Assembly (NCBI GenBank): GCA_934691725.1
Contig: CAKUTF010000008.1
Location: 29,608-93,607, forward strand
Reading direction: 5' to 3'
DNA: 64,000 bases
Source of the DNA: an uncultured Fibrobacter sp.
GTDB taxonomy: Bacteria; Fibrobacterota; Fibrobacteria; Fibrobacterales; Fibrobacteraceae
This document shows, piece by piece, positions 42,344 to 50,785 of this stretch; the stretch's first letter is position 1; the number at the start of each line of letters is the position of its first letter. Under the pieces are notes generated by a model that was not told the DNA's origin, ran no database searches, and worked only from the letters and a program-made list of their open reading frames with translations. The translations under genes and the position numbers were made by a program.

Positions 42344-44313
42344 AATTCTGTTCTGAATTTTAAACTAAAATTGCGGCCTTTTTCGGGCATGACGGACTTG
42401 AGTCGTGACAGATGGTTTCGCACATCGGCATCCGCAAGGTTCTCTCCGGACAAAATGATACTGTAGCGGGCAAGCGTTCCGCTCCCACGCCATTCCAGTG
42501 AGAAGCCGAAACAGGCGTAGCCGGGGGTGCGCTCTTCGTAAATATCCACATGATTTTGAGGAAGGGCGAAGCGTCCTGTCACGCTGCCGCGTAAACTTTT
42601 CCAAAGGTATGCAATTTCGCAGTGAAACAGGATTGGCGGAATTTGCGGCATATCGCTCCAGTTTTCGTTTCGGTAAAAGCCGCGTACAAGCGAACCTCCT
42701 GCCGCGGCGTATAGCCCGGTTTCGGAAGACTTTTCAAAGGAAACGCTCGCTCCGCAAAGAACCGCCTCGTCGCCTCGCACCTGGTAAATGGGCAATAGTT
42801 GGGACCAGTTTGTGTCGCCGGTTGCGCGCGGGGCTAGGTGATTTATAAAATACGTTCCATACACCGAGGCGCGCCAGTTCACGTTTTCCCCGTAACTGCG
42901 AAATTCCAGTTCCGACCCGTAACCGTTTTCCCCGTCAAGCGTAGAAGATCCTTTTTCGTAGGTGTAAGCGGCTAAATGCGGACCTTGATTGTAAAGTTCT
43001 TCGATAGTCGGGGCGCGAGATGTCCGAAAAATGTCCAGCGTGGCGAATTTTCCGGGGAGGATGCGCTGCGAAAATTCGGCACTTGCGCTCCATAGCAAGA
43101 AGTCCCTGCTAACGATAGATTCTTCGCTTGCGACCACGCTTTTCTCGGGCCTAAAGAATGCTCCGCCGACTCTTGCGGATAAAGTAATTTCCAAGCCTTT
43201 CCATCCTTTTAGGTTTGCAACGGAAAATGCCGAAATCGCATAAGATTTTGTCGGGGGTGTGAAAACGTAACCGCCCATTTCGATTGAACGCTTTTCAAGT
43301 TCGCCACCGATCCGGATGCCGAAAAACGGACCGTTTTCCGAGATGAATTTTTCCAAGCGCAAATTTCCCTGGTTTACTGCAAATTCCGCACCGACGACGT
43401 TTTTGCTTTCGAATTCCTTGTGGTGATATTGGTTGACGCGATAAACGATATTTAACGTATCGTGCGCGTTTTTCATCGGGAGGTAGAATCCGCGAAAAGT
43501 CCAGTCGCGTTTGTAAAGTTCAATGTCCACTCCGTTCGGATGTCCGCCGATAAAGCCCCCCGGTATGCCGTAGTCCAAACCGAAGGAACGGTAAGAAGCG
43601 CCGAAACGGAATCGTCCGATTGCATAAGCGGTTCCAAGGGCGAATCCTTTATTTTGAATGCCGGTATTGTCCAAGTTTCCTTCGGGTGTTTTTAAATCGC
43701 CCATTCTGCGGGTTGAAAGCTCCCCTTTGAAAGAAATGCCGGAAACGGAAAGGTTGCTTCCCGCGACGGTAGCGAAACCGGGTTGCCCGCTTTCTGTGTA
43801 ACCGACAAGGTAGCCGTGGAAAAGCTCGGACCCAAAGGGGATATCTTGGCGCTCAACCTGGATGACGCCTCCTGCTGCCGAAAAGCTTTGCGCTAAAATG
43901 TTCGGTCCCCGGAGAATGCGGATTTTTCGAACGCTTAAAACTTCCGAGGCGACGGCGTGGTCGGGGGATGTGCCACTCATGTCGCAAGAAGAGGCTCCGT
44001 CTTCGACAAGGTTTATGTGACTTCCCGAAAGACCTTTGATTACAGGCCGTGCGGGGGCAGGCCCCATGGAACGTACGGCGACATCAGGCTCATTCTCGAT
44101 GGTTTCCGCGAGGGTTGTCGAGGTTTTCCGTTCCAGCTTTTCATCTTTCAAGGCATCCTCTTCTCGGAGGTTTTCCAAGATGCTTGCCGTTGTTTTTTCC
44201 GCAACGATTGACGTGGTTCCCAGATCTTGGATACGTTCTTCTGCCAAAGAAAAATGGAGGAAGCCTCCACAGAGAAGGCTTCCTATAACAGCCATTTTCA
44301 GACTAGTCGTCAT
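42340..44313 (-). CDS. TonB-dependent outer-membrane receptor (likely zinc)
   Basis: 657 residues. Signal peptide (LHFSLA-E), a plug domain (TLAETIENEPDVAVRSMG, RPVIKGLSGSHINLVEDGA, VRKIRILRGPNIL), then a beta-barrel ending in aromatic LKFRTEF, as expected for outer membrane insertion. ZnuD-type receptors have this size and layout. It is the last gene of the zur operon and overlaps the lipoprotein upstream by 11 bp, so zinc is the most likely cargo (inferred from context). The energy would come from a TonB system such as that at 56-60 kb. Confidence 0.85.
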   Translation of the reverse strand: MTTSLKMAVIGSLLCGGFLHFSLAEERIQDLGTTSIVAEKTTASILENLREEDALKDEKLERKTSTTLAETIENEPDVAVRSMGPAPARPVIKGLSGSHINLVEDGASSCDMSGTSPDHAVASEVLSVRKIRILRGPNILAQSFSAAGGVIQVERQDIPFGSELFHGYLVGYTESGQPGFATVAGSNLSVSGISFKGELSTRRMGDLKTPEGNLDNTGIQNKGFALGTAYAIGRFRFGASYRSFGLDYGIPGGFIGGHPNGVDIELYKRDWTFRGFYLPMKNAHDTLNIVYRVNQYHHKEFESKNVVGAEFAVNQGNLRLEKFISENGPFFGIRIGGELEKRSIEMGGYVFTPPTKSYAISAFSVANLKGWKGLEITLSARVGGAFFRPEKSVVASEESIVSRDFLLWSASAEFSQRILPGKFATLDIFRTSRAPTIEELYNQGPHLAAYTYEKGSSTLDGENGYGSELEFRSYGENVNWRASVYGTYFINHLAPRATGDTNWSQLLPIYQVRGDEAVLCGASVSFEKSSETGLYAAAGGSLVRGFYRNENWSDMPQIPPILFHCEIAYLWKSLRGSVTGRFALPQNHVDIYEERTPGYACFGFSLEWRGSGTLARYSIILSGENLADADVRNHLSRLKSVMPEKGRNFSLKFRTEF

Positions 44314-44800
44314 CGTCTTGGAACGGGCAGTCTTCGGCCATCAGGAACTTATCGACGACGACCCGGATTTCCGGAGTTCGTGCGTCGGCGTGGTCGTGGT
44401 GGTTTACTTTAAGCACCAGAGTTGTTTCGCCTTCCTTGATGCCTTTCAAGTGGAAACCCCAATTGCCACACTGTTCAATGTCCAAGATGGATGAGTCTGC
44501 AACGCTCCAACCGATGGAATGCTCCCCGTCTTCCGGCCCGGCAATTTCCTTTTTGTCGGAATCGAGAAAACGAATGCCCAGACGTTCGCTTAGGCAGTTG
44601 GCATTGACCTTGAGAATAGCCAAGCTGGAATCGGCTTTTCCCTGGAAAACGCTGTAGGCGGGAGTCCAGTCGGGCCAATAAAGGATCCACCCGTCGGCTT
44701 CAAAATGCGCATGCTGGACGGTAGATGGGGAATTGCTGTCGCTGCAACCCGCCAAGAAGAATATAGCGATGGCGAGCGCCATGCCGAAAAATTTTTTCAT
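44303..44800 (-). CDS. His-rich lipoprotein, probable metal-capture partner of the receptor
   Basis: 165 residues from ATG 44800, chosen because AAGGA lies ~9 nt upstream and the lipobox FLAGC follows at once. Metal-like residues: QHAHFE after the lipid anchor, VNHHDHADART near the C terminus, and an acidic QDDDD end. No domain is recognised. Position between the periplasmic genes and the receptor suggests an outer-membrane zinc-binding lipoprotein. Confidence 0.65.
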   Translation of the reverse strand: MKKFFGMALAIAIFFLAGCSDSNSPSTVQHAHFEADGWILYWPDWTPAYSVFQGKADSSLAILKVNANCLSERLGIRFLDSDKKEIAGPEDGEHSIGWSVADSSILDIEQCGNWGFHLKGIKEGETTLVLKVNHHDHADARTPEIRVVVDKFLMAEDCPFQDDDD

Positions 44801-44847
44801 GGTTAAAAATCCTTGTTGAATAGTGAAATTGAAAAAAGTGAATGAAT

Positions 44848-45123
44848 TTATGTGAAATAGCAAGGAGGTCCGCGCGGTAACTTCGAAAGGGGGATTGTTT
44901 CGTATTCGCTTTGCTTGGTTTCATTTAGGAAATACAGGAAGACAAAAAAAACGGAACAGGATGGAACAAAGCTTTCGCAGTCCAATCCGCCGTGTACAAC
45001 GGCGCAAACCGGGCAGTCGCGATGCGCGTCTAGATCCTTGTGGTGATGTTCGGCGGCGAACAGCATTCCGCAAACGAGAAGCAGGACGATGGCGATTTTT
45101 GAAATATTCAAGCGAACGGACAT
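44848..45123 (-). CDS. Small His/Cys-rich exported or membrane protein (DUF2946-like)
   Basis: 91 residues. N-terminal hydrophobic helix (IAIVLLLVCGMLFAAE), then HHHKDLDAHRDCPVC (His 26-28, Cys 37 and 40), then a second hydrophobic stretch (VFFVFLYFL). The HHH...CPxC pattern resembles DUF2946 metal-related proteins. It lies 2 nt after the stop of its upstream neighbour in the zinc operon. Confidence 0.6.
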   Translation of the reverse strand: MSVRLNISKIAIVLLLVCGMLFAAEHHHKDLDAHRDCPVCAVVHGGLDCESFVPSCSVFFVFLYFLNETKQSEYETIPLSKLPRGPPCYFT

Positions 45124-45125
45124 TC

Positions 45126-45560
45126 TTACTTGATGATTTTCGCTTTTTTGATTATCGGAAAAGCAAAGCCGTCTTCGTCGGATTCGTATGCAAAAGTCCC
45201 GACAAGGGTAATGGGGGAACCTTCTTTCGGAAATTCCTTAGGGTATTTTCGCGGAGATTCCAGTTCAAAGGCGAGGCCTTGGGAGCAGCAGGCGAGAGCG
45301 TCTTGAATAACGCAGCCAAAAAAGCGGCGGTTGATGTCTTCGTCTAGATAGCTGGCGAATACGCCTTTCATTTTGATTCGCTTTCCGATAAATTCCTCGG
45401 GAGAGGAAACCATCCGGTAAACCATCGAATAGACCATTGTGCCGCTCATCGCGGAAAGGTCCACGTCTATATTCCCGCTATTTTCCCTGGCGAAGCCGAA
45501 TCCCGCAAGACAGCAAAGGGCTAATCCCCAAAAAACGAAAATCTGGAATTTTTTTCGCAT
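45126..45560 (-). CDS. Exported protein of a zinc-uptake-associated family
   Basis: 144 residues, signal peptide (~1-24). The mature part reads VDLSAMSGTMVYSMVYRMVSS, EEFIGKRIKMKGVF, CVIQDALACCSQGLAFEL and GTFAYESDEDGF. This resembles an OB-like family that I associate with zinc ABC operons of Firmicutes and with the C-terminal part of YcgQ-type proteins. The CC pair could bind metal. The association is from memory, not from a search. Confidence 0.6.
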   Translation of the reverse strand: MRKKFQIFVFWGLALCCLAGFGFARENSGNIDVDLSAMSGTMVYSMVYRMVSSPEEFIGKRIKMKGVFASYLDEDINRRFFGCVIQDALACCSQGLAFELESPRKYPKEFPKEGSPITLVGTFAYESDEDGFAFPIIKKAKIIK

Positions 45561-45561
45561 T

Positions 45562-46419
45562 TTAAAATCCTCGATTGCGGAATAGGCTGATTCCGTAGCA
45601 TAAAAGGAATGCGATGATATCCATCAAGACGATTGTAGAGCCGACAGGCGTTCCTGCGAGGATTGCCGTGAGAATTCCCGAAAGCGAACAGACTACGGAA
45701 AGAATCACGCTTGCGATAGTCACCGAAAAGAAACTTTTGAAAATGCGCATGGAAGAAACGGTCGGAAAGACTACCAAGGCCGCTACGAGAAGAGCCCCCA
45801 CGAGGTTCATGGCCAAAACAATTACCGCCGCGATGATGACGGCGACAAGCTGGTTGAAAAATTTTACACGGATTCCTGTCGCCTGGGCAAAATCCTGGTC
45901 AAAGGTAATGGCGAATATTTTGTGGTAAAAAACGACAAATACGGCGATTACGGCTGCGGAGAGGGCTATACACAGGTAAACATCCCGGGGCTTCAGCGTC
46001 AGGATGGAGGTAGATCCAAAAAGCGTCGTACACACGTCTCCTGCGACGTTTGCCGTAGCCGAGAAAATGTTCATCAGCAAGTAACCCATGGCGAGCGAAC
46101 CGGCAGAAACCATGGCGAGAACCGCATCGCCCCGGACTTTAGCGTTTTTGCCGGCACCGAGCAAAACGACCGCCGAAACGATTGTCAGCGGCAAGACAAC
46201 GGTCATGCCGTTTGCCAGTTTGAAAACGGAAGCAATCGCCAAGGCTCCGAAGGCTACGTGGGAAAGCCCGTCCCCGATGTATGAAAAGCGCCTGAGTACA
46301 AGCGTGACACCCAAGAGCGAAGAACACAGCGAAATCAATATCCCTACAATTATCGCATAGCGAACAAACGGGAAGTCCAGATAGAACGAAAGTTTTTGAA
46401 TCCATTCAGGCATTTGCAT
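45562..46419 (-). CDS. znuB: Zinc/manganese ABC transporter permease
   Basis: 285 residues, about eight membrane helices. The ABC-3 family pattern is clear: LLGVTLVLRRFSYIGDGLSHVAFGALAI, LAMGYLLMNIF, QDFAQATGIRVKFFNQL, NLVGALLVAALVVFPT, and GSTIVLMDIIAFLL. It overlaps znuC by 14 bp. Confidence 0.9.
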   Translation of the reverse strand: MQMPEWIQKLSFYLDFPFVRYAIIVGILISLCSSLLGVTLVLRRFSYIGDGLSHVAFGALAIASVFKLANGMTVVLPLTIVSAVVLLGAGKNAKVRGDAVLAMVSAGSLAMGYLLMNIFSATANVAGDVCTTLFGSTSILTLKPRDVYLCIALSAAVIAVFVVFYHKIFAITFDQDFAQATGIRVKFFNQLVAVIIAAVIVLAMNLVGALLVAALVVFPTVSSMRIFKSFFSVTIASVILSVVCSLSGILTAILAGTPVGSTIVLMDIIAFLLCYGISLFRNRGF

Positions 46420-47062
46420 TCTCCCGCTTGGCGATTTTGCCGAAGTCTAAAATCCGAGTAGCCTCTTTTTCCGCTTTTTTCACATCATGGGAAACCATTA
46501 CGATTGCCAGTTTCCTTTGCGAATGCAGGATTCGGATTGCGCGATACATATTTTCAACGGATTCCGGGTCGAGGCCGGTGACCGGTTCGTCGAGAAGCAG
46601 GAGCCTTTCTGCCGCACAGAATGCCCGGGCGAGAAAAACCCGCTGTTTTTGACCGCCGGAAAGATCGCGGAAGCACCGTTTCCGCAGATTTTCCGCACGG
46701 CAAATTTCCAAACATTCCGCTGCACGCTTTCGCTGAGCCTTGCTGTAAAAAGGAAGCAGAAAATGTTTGCCCTGAAATGCCGACAAGACGATTTCCTCGA
46801 CAGAGGCGGGAAAGTCCTTTTGCGCAGCGCCGATCTGTGGCAGAAAACCGACTTGGCTTCGTTTGAGTCCTTCGCAAAATTCAATGCTCCCGCTTCTTGG
46901 TCGTAAAATGCCTGCGAGACCGCGTAAAAAAGTGGTCTTCCCGCAGCCGTTTTCGCCGACAACGCACAGGTAGTCTTCCGCATGAATTTCATAGTCGAAA
47001 TCTTTTACGATGCACTTGTTCCCGTAGCCAAGGGATAGCTTGCGACATTTGAGCAAAATCAT
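46406..47062 (-). CDS. znuC: Zinc ABC transporter ATP-binding protein
   Basis: 218 residues. Walker A GENGCGKTT, Q-loop FLPQIG, signature LSGGQKQR, Walker B LLLLDEPVTGLDPE, H-loop VSHDV. The short length and SLGYG start fit ZnuC/MntB-type ATPases. It is encoded between znuA and znuB. Confidence 0.9.
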   Translation of the reverse strand: MILLKCRKLSLGYGNKCIVKDFDYEIHAEDYLCVVGENGCGKTTFLRGLAGILRPRSGSIEFCEGLKRSQVGFLPQIGAAQKDFPASVEEIVLSAFQGKHFLLPFYSKAQRKRAAECLEICRAENLRKRCFRDLSGGQKQRVFLARAFCAAERLLLLDEPVTGLDPESVENMYRAIRILHSQRKLAIVMVSHDVKKAEKEATRILDFGKIAKRENANA

Positions 47063-47072
47063 CCTTTCATCC

Positions 47073-48095
47073 TTAATGCAGCGCTTTTTTTAGGACGTCG
47101 AGGTTGCCTTGCATGATTCCCAGGTAATCCGCTCCGCTTTCAATCTCTTTTTCGGTTACGGATTCTAGCGAGTTTAGCTTTAGGATTTTGGCGTCTTTGG
47201 AATTCTTGCTCGCGCTTAAAACGGCTCGGGCGATTTTTTCGTTTCCGTTTTCCAGGGTAAATATCGCGGGCAGGGAGAGGGAATCCATTTTTCCCGCAAG
47301 AAACGCCACCGTTTCAAAGCTTGCTTCGCTTTCCGCGGAACACCCGACGAAAGCCGCATAGTATGTTATCCCGTAATCATCGACTAGATAGCGAAAAGGA
47401 AAACGGTCGCCGAAAAGAACTGTTTTGCGGGAAGCGCTGTCGATTGACGCCTGGTAGTCGGCATCTAGCTTGCGAAGCTTTTTTCCGTATGCGATAGAAT
47501 TGTTGCGGTATATTTTGGCATGGGCGGAATCTAGCGTTTCAAGTGCCTTGGCGATTTCCTGTACGGAAATTTCTGCGTTTTTGATTGAAAGCCAGACATG
47601 CTCGTCGTTTTCGACATCTTCGGCTTCGCCTCGATGCGTTTCGTGCCTATGGTTTTCGTGTTCATGCTCCTCGTGGTGTTCGGTCTCCATTCCTTCGACG
47701 ATTTCTTCCGCCTTTACGCGTTCGCCCAAGCCTTGCATCAAGTTGATTTCGAGACGGTCCGCTTTGGGGGAGGCCGCCAAGGCTTCGGAAATCCATTCAT
47801 CCGATTCTCCGCCCACATAGACGACCAGGTCGGCGTTTGCGAGCTTTGCCATATCCGAGGCTGTAGGCTTGTAGCTGTGCAAGTCGGTACCGCTCTTGAT
47901 AAGAAGCGAAAGATCGACGGAATCCGCTCGGGAACCGAGAATTTTCTTGGTCCAGTCATATTGCGGGTAAATGCTCGCTACGATGGAAATTTTTTTTGTC
48001 GGTTTGCTATCTTCCGTGCTTGAATGATTGCAGGCTGCAAGCGCGAAGCACAAAACGGCGAACAGCGTCAAACGATGAAAAATGTCCTTTTTCAT
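47073..48095 (-). CDS. znuA: Zinc ABC transporter substrate-binding lipoprotein
   Basis: 340 residues from ATG 48095, preceded by AAAAGGA; a longer open frame upstream is not coding. Lipobox LAAC. Cluster A-1 features: ASIYPQYDW, LIKSGTDLHSYKPTASDM, and the charged His loop ETEHHEEHEHENHRHETHR that is typical for zinc-specific members, then NDEHVWLS, DRFPFRYLVDDYGI and FTLENGNEK. Confidence 0.93.
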   Translation of the reverse strand: MKKDIFHRLTLFAVLCFALAACNHSSTEDSKPTKKISIVASIYPQYDWTKKILGSRADSVDLSLLIKSGTDLHSYKPTASDMAKLANADLVVYVGGESDEWISEALAASPKADRLEINLMQGLGERVKAEEIVEGMETEHHEEHEHENHRHETHRGEAEDVENDEHVWLSIKNAEISVQEIAKALETLDSAHAKIYRNNSIAYGKKLRKLDADYQASIDSASRKTVLFGDRFPFRYLVDDYGITYYAAFVGCSAESEASFETVAFLAGKMDSLSLPAIFTLENGNEKIARAVLSASKNSKDAKILKLNSLESVTEKEIESGADYLGIMQGNLDVLKKALH

Positions 48096-48225
48096 GATGA
48101 AAAATCCTTTTAGACGCAGGGATTGCGTCCGGAAAATATTTATAGGGAATTGGTTGTATTGTCCGTGTGGGCGAAATTTATCGCCCAGCCAGATTTCTTC
48201 TAGCGGAAAGGTTTGCCGGTAAAAT
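48096..48225 (-). promoter_or_regulatory. Leader between the 88-residue gene and znuA with two hairpins
   Basis: 130 bp without a gene. On the minus strand TGGGCGA/TCGCCCA forms a 7-bp stem (around 48168-48187) and GACGCA/TGCGTC a 6-bp stem (around 48113-48129). A TATAAA (~48140) could be an internal -10. Role unproved. Confidence 0.35.
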
Positions 48226-48492
48226 TCAATCCAGCAAGAGTACTTTTTGCGAGACAAGGGTCCGCGGAGACGGAAAAATTTGGCGAAAGCGCTTTATAAA
48301 AAGAACGAGATTTTTTTTGTGAGAAAGGAGAACGGGAATTGCCGCTTTGCCGCAGATGCCGGCAACCAGTTCCAGGCACAGGTGGATGTGGCGACAGACA
48401 TGGCAGTGCCCCCCATGGCAACGATGCTCCACGTGCCGATCGACATAAAGCGTGGCGAAGAAAACGAGAACGCTGTCGAAGAATCGATACAT
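48226..48492 (-). CDS. Small His/Cys-rich membrane protein (DUF2946-like)
   Basis: 88 residues. N-terminal hydrophobic helix (FFDSVLVFFATLYV), then VEHRCHGGHCHVCRHIHLC, which packs Cys 25, 30, 33, 39 and His 23, 26, 29, 31, 35, 37 into 17 residues. A second hydrophobic stretch follows and a basic tail. Its ATG shares one base with the zur stop (TAATG), so it is translationally coupled to zur. A zinc-sensing, zinc-handling or chaperone role is inferred. Confidence 0.65.
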   Translation of the reverse strand: MYRFFDSVLVFFATLYVDRHVEHRCHGGHCHVCRHIHLCLELVAGICGKAAIPVLLSHKKNLVLFIKRFRQIFPSPRTLVSQKVLLLD

Positions 48493-48881
48493 TACGTGTG
48501 TGCGCTGCAAGCGGCGCAGCATCCGAACAAAACCGATTGTTGCTTGTCCAGGACGAATCCATTCCAAGAAAAAACGGAACCGATCAAGGCTTGCAATGCG
48601 CTTCCTTCGAGGTGGGAGAACCTGCCGCATTTTTTGCAAACCAGGTGCAACTTGGATTCGCATTTTCCCGGTCCCGTGTAACGATACCGCAGTTCATTGT
48701 TTTCCGCGGCTCCGACAACTTGAATGTTTCCCTGTTTTTGCAAGCGGTCCAGGCTGCGATAGACGGTGCTCAGCGAAACAGACGATAGGGTCTGCGCAAT
48801 CTCCGAAGCCCTGAAAATCCGATCGGGATTTTCGGCCAGGGTATCCAATATCAACTGTCTTGTTTGCGTTTTATATTCCAT
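48492..48881 (-). CDS. zur: Fur-family regulator, probable Zur
   Basis: 129 residues. Winged helix with the recognition helix SSVSLSTVYRSLDRLQKQG, then RYTGPGKCESKLHLVCKKCGRFSH with the first CxxC and FGCCAACSA with the second, the structural zinc site of the family. It heads a zinc-uptake operon, so Zur is preferred over Fur. ATG 48881 gives the family N terminus. The promoter contains a perfect 19-bp Fur/Zur-type palindrome, so the whole operon is likely autoregulated and induced in zinc shortage. Confidence 0.85.
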   Translation of the reverse strand: MEYKTQTRQLILDTLAENPDRIFRASEIAQTLSSVSLSTVYRSLDRLQKQGNIQVVGAAENNELRYRYTGPGKCESKLHLVCKKCGRFSHLEGSALQALIGSVFSWNGFVLDKQQSVLFGCCAACSAHT

Positions 48882-48890
48882 AAGTCGTAA

Positions 48891-48909
48891 ATTGAGAATG
48901 ATTCTCAAT
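48891..48909 (-). promoter_or_regulatory. Zur/Fur box, perfect 19-bp palindrome
   Basis: ATTGAGAATGATTCTCAAT, two exact 9-bp half sites around G48900. It contains the 7-1-7 pattern TGAnAATnATTnTCA. It covers the expected start of transcription of zur. Confidence 0.92.
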
Positions 48910-48912
48910 TTC

Positions 48913-48941
48913 AATCTAGCAAAAAAACTCCCTCCCGGCAA
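48913..48941 (-). promoter_or_regulatory. zur operon promoter
   Basis: -35 TTGCCG (48941-48936), 17-nt spacer, -10 TAGATT (48918-48913). The start of transcription would fall near 48906, inside the Zur box. Confidence 0.7.
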
Positions 48942-48956
48942 GGCTTTTTGTGAAAA

Positions 48957-50159
48957 TTATTCCGCCTGCAATAAAAGCCCTTTCAGATATTGGCCTTCGG
49001 GAAAGGTGCTTTTGACCGGGTGGTCGGCGGGCTGCCCAAAGCGGCGAATTATCTGGACATCCCGGTGCGCATCAAGGGCGGCATCGGCGACAATCTTTTG
49101 GAACAGGTCCATTGTCATCAGCCCGGAGCAGCTGAACGTAGCGAGCATCCCGCCCGGCGCGAGCAGCTTTAGCGCAAGCAGGTTGATGTCCTTGTAGCCG
49201 CGCGAACCTTTGGCAAGGTGCGACTTGTTCTCGATGAATTTCGGCGGGTCGAGGACAATCAAATCGAATTCCTTGCGGCTGTCGCGGCACTTGCGGAGAT
49301 AGCTGAACACATCCGCTTCGAGAAGTTCTACCCGGCTTTCGTCGAATCCGTTTTTTTGGACAAGCCCTTTGGCGATAGCGAGCGCATCCTTCGATACATC
49401 GACTTCGGTAACGCTTTTCGCTCCATCTTTCAAGGCAAAAAGCCCGAAGCCGCCCGTGTAGGAAAAACAGTTCAGGACGCGTTTTTCACAGGCAAAGCCT
49501 CCCACTTCGGCCCGGGCGTCCCTCTGGTCCAAATAGTATCCCGTCTTGTGGCCGTTCCAGACGTCGATGTCGAAATGGATTCCGTTTTCGAGGATTTCGA
49601 CGGGTTCGTTCGGAACGTCTCCATAGACGACGCCTTTGCGAAGCGGCAAGCCTTCCTTGGTGCGGACATCGGAGTCGCAGCGTTCGAGGATTCCCGCCGG
49701 GGAAAGCTTTTCGGCCAAGAGCCCGTAGATATCCTTTCGGAATTTTTCAGCTCCGGCGGAAAGGATTTCGACCGAAATAACTTGTGCGTACTTGTCGATG
49801 ATGCATCCCGGAAGGCCGTCGTTTTCGGCATAGACGAGACGGAAGGCGGATTTCGGGTCATGGACGTCAAATCCGCGGCTTCTGCGGTTTTTAATCGCCC
49901 TGTCAAGGATATTTGAAAAAAATTCCCGACCAACAGGAGTCCGCTCCTTGAACGTCCAGAAACGCGCCCGGATTTGCGAATTTGGCGAATAGGCGGCAAG
50001 CCCCAAAAATTCTCCGTGCGCCGAACGGACTTCTACCGTGTCGCCGCTTTCCGGCGCGCCCTTGACGCATCGAACCGCTCCACTGAAAACCCACGGATGC
50101 ATTCTTTGCGCAGACTTTTCCTTGCCTTCTTCGAGGACGAGAACGGGGAAGTCGGCCAT
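48957..50159 (-). CDS. rlmI: 23S rRNA (cytosine-C5) methyltransferase RlmI-like
   Basis: 400 residues. An N-terminal PUA domain (HPWVFSGAVRCVKGAPESGDTVEV) and a Rossmann SAM-dependent domain: NGHKTGYYLDQRDAR, VLNCFSYTGGFGLFA (motif I), DLIVLDPPKF (motif IV), and FSCSGLM with the catalytic Cys region. Family length is ~396. The start shares a base with the thrH stop (TGATG). Confidence 0.87.
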   Translation of the reverse strand: MADFPVLVLEEGKEKSAQRMHPWVFSGAVRCVKGAPESGDTVEVRSAHGEFLGLAAYSPNSQIRARFWTFKERTPVGREFFSNILDRAIKNRRSRGFDVHDPKSAFRLVYAENDGLPGCIIDKYAQVISVEILSAGAEKFRKDIYGLLAEKLSPAGILERCDSDVRTKEGLPLRKGVVYGDVPNEPVEILENGIHFDIDVWNGHKTGYYLDQRDARAEVGGFACEKRVLNCFSYTGGFGLFALKDGAKSVTEVDVSKDALAIAKGLVQKNGFDESRVELLEADVFSYLRKCRDSRKEFDLIVLDPPKFIENKSHLAKGSRGYKDINLLALKLLAPGGMLATFSCSGLMTMDLFQKIVADAALDAHRDVQIIRRFGQPADHPVKSTFPEGQYLKGLLLQAE

Positions 50160-50776
50160 CAGAGCGTTTCCTGGAACTTGTGGAAGCTCGCGAGAAGTTC
50201 CGCGTAGGAATTCGCCGCGGCGAGTTCAGGGAATTTTTCCGTCACGTTCTTCGGGGCGAACAGGAACGAGCCCTTGTCCGCGGCGAGCAGCATCCCGGTG
50301 TCGTTAAAGGAATCTCCGGCGGAAAAGACCTTGAAATTGAGCGTTTTCAGGGCTTCAACGGTTTTCCGTTTCTGGTCCGACAGACGTAAATGGTAATCGG
50401 TGACGAATCCGTTTTCGACGACCAGGTTGTGGCAGAAAATCGAAGGGAACTTCATCTTCCGGATAAGCGGGTAGGCGAATTCCTGGAACGTATCGCTGAG
50501 GATGATGACCTGGGCTTCGTCGCGGAGCGTGTCCAGAAATTCCATGGCGCCGTCGAGCAGCGGAAGGCTTCCAATAATCTTCTGGATATCGTCGAGTTTC
50601 AGATGTTCCCGGGCGAGAATTTTCAGGCGTCCGCGCATCAGTTCGTCGTAATCCTGGATATCGCGCGTGGTGAGGCGAAGTTCCGGGATGCCCGTCTTTT
50701 CGGCAACGGCAATCCAGATTTCAGGCGTAAGGACGCCTTCCATGTCAAGCGTGACAATGCATTGTTTTTTAAACAT
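50159..50776 (-). CDS. thrH: ThrH-type phosphoserine phosphatase / homoserine phosphotransferase
   Basis: 205 residues, HAD superfamily. Motif I is TLDMEGVLTPEIW (D11, E13), the distinct D-x-E-G form of ThrH. Motif II ILSDTF, motif III lysine region SDQKRKTV, and motif IV GDSFNDTGML. It can move phosphate from phosphoserine to water or homoserine. Middle gene of hslO-thrH-rlmI. Confidence 0.9.
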   Translation of the reverse strand: MFKKQCIVTLDMEGVLTPEIWIAVAEKTGIPELRLTTRDIQDYDELMRGRLKILAREHLKLDDIQKIIGSLPLLDGAMEFLDTLRDEAQVIILSDTFQEFAYPLIRKMKFPSIFCHNLVVENGFVTDYHLRLSDQKRKTVEALKTLNFKVFSAGDSFNDTGMLLAADKGSFLFAPKNVTEKFPELAAANSYAELLASFHKFQETL

Positions 50777-50785
50777 AATTCGGGC

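Noticed and set aside
48096..48225. Riboswitch before znuA
   Set aside because: Two small hairpins only, no terminator run or conserved riboswitch core visible; a Zur-controlled operon does not require it.
48180..48257. N-terminal extension of znuA by 54 codons
   Set aside because: The extension has no signal sequence and overlaps the upstream small gene; ATG 48095 has AAAAGGA and a lipobox signal.
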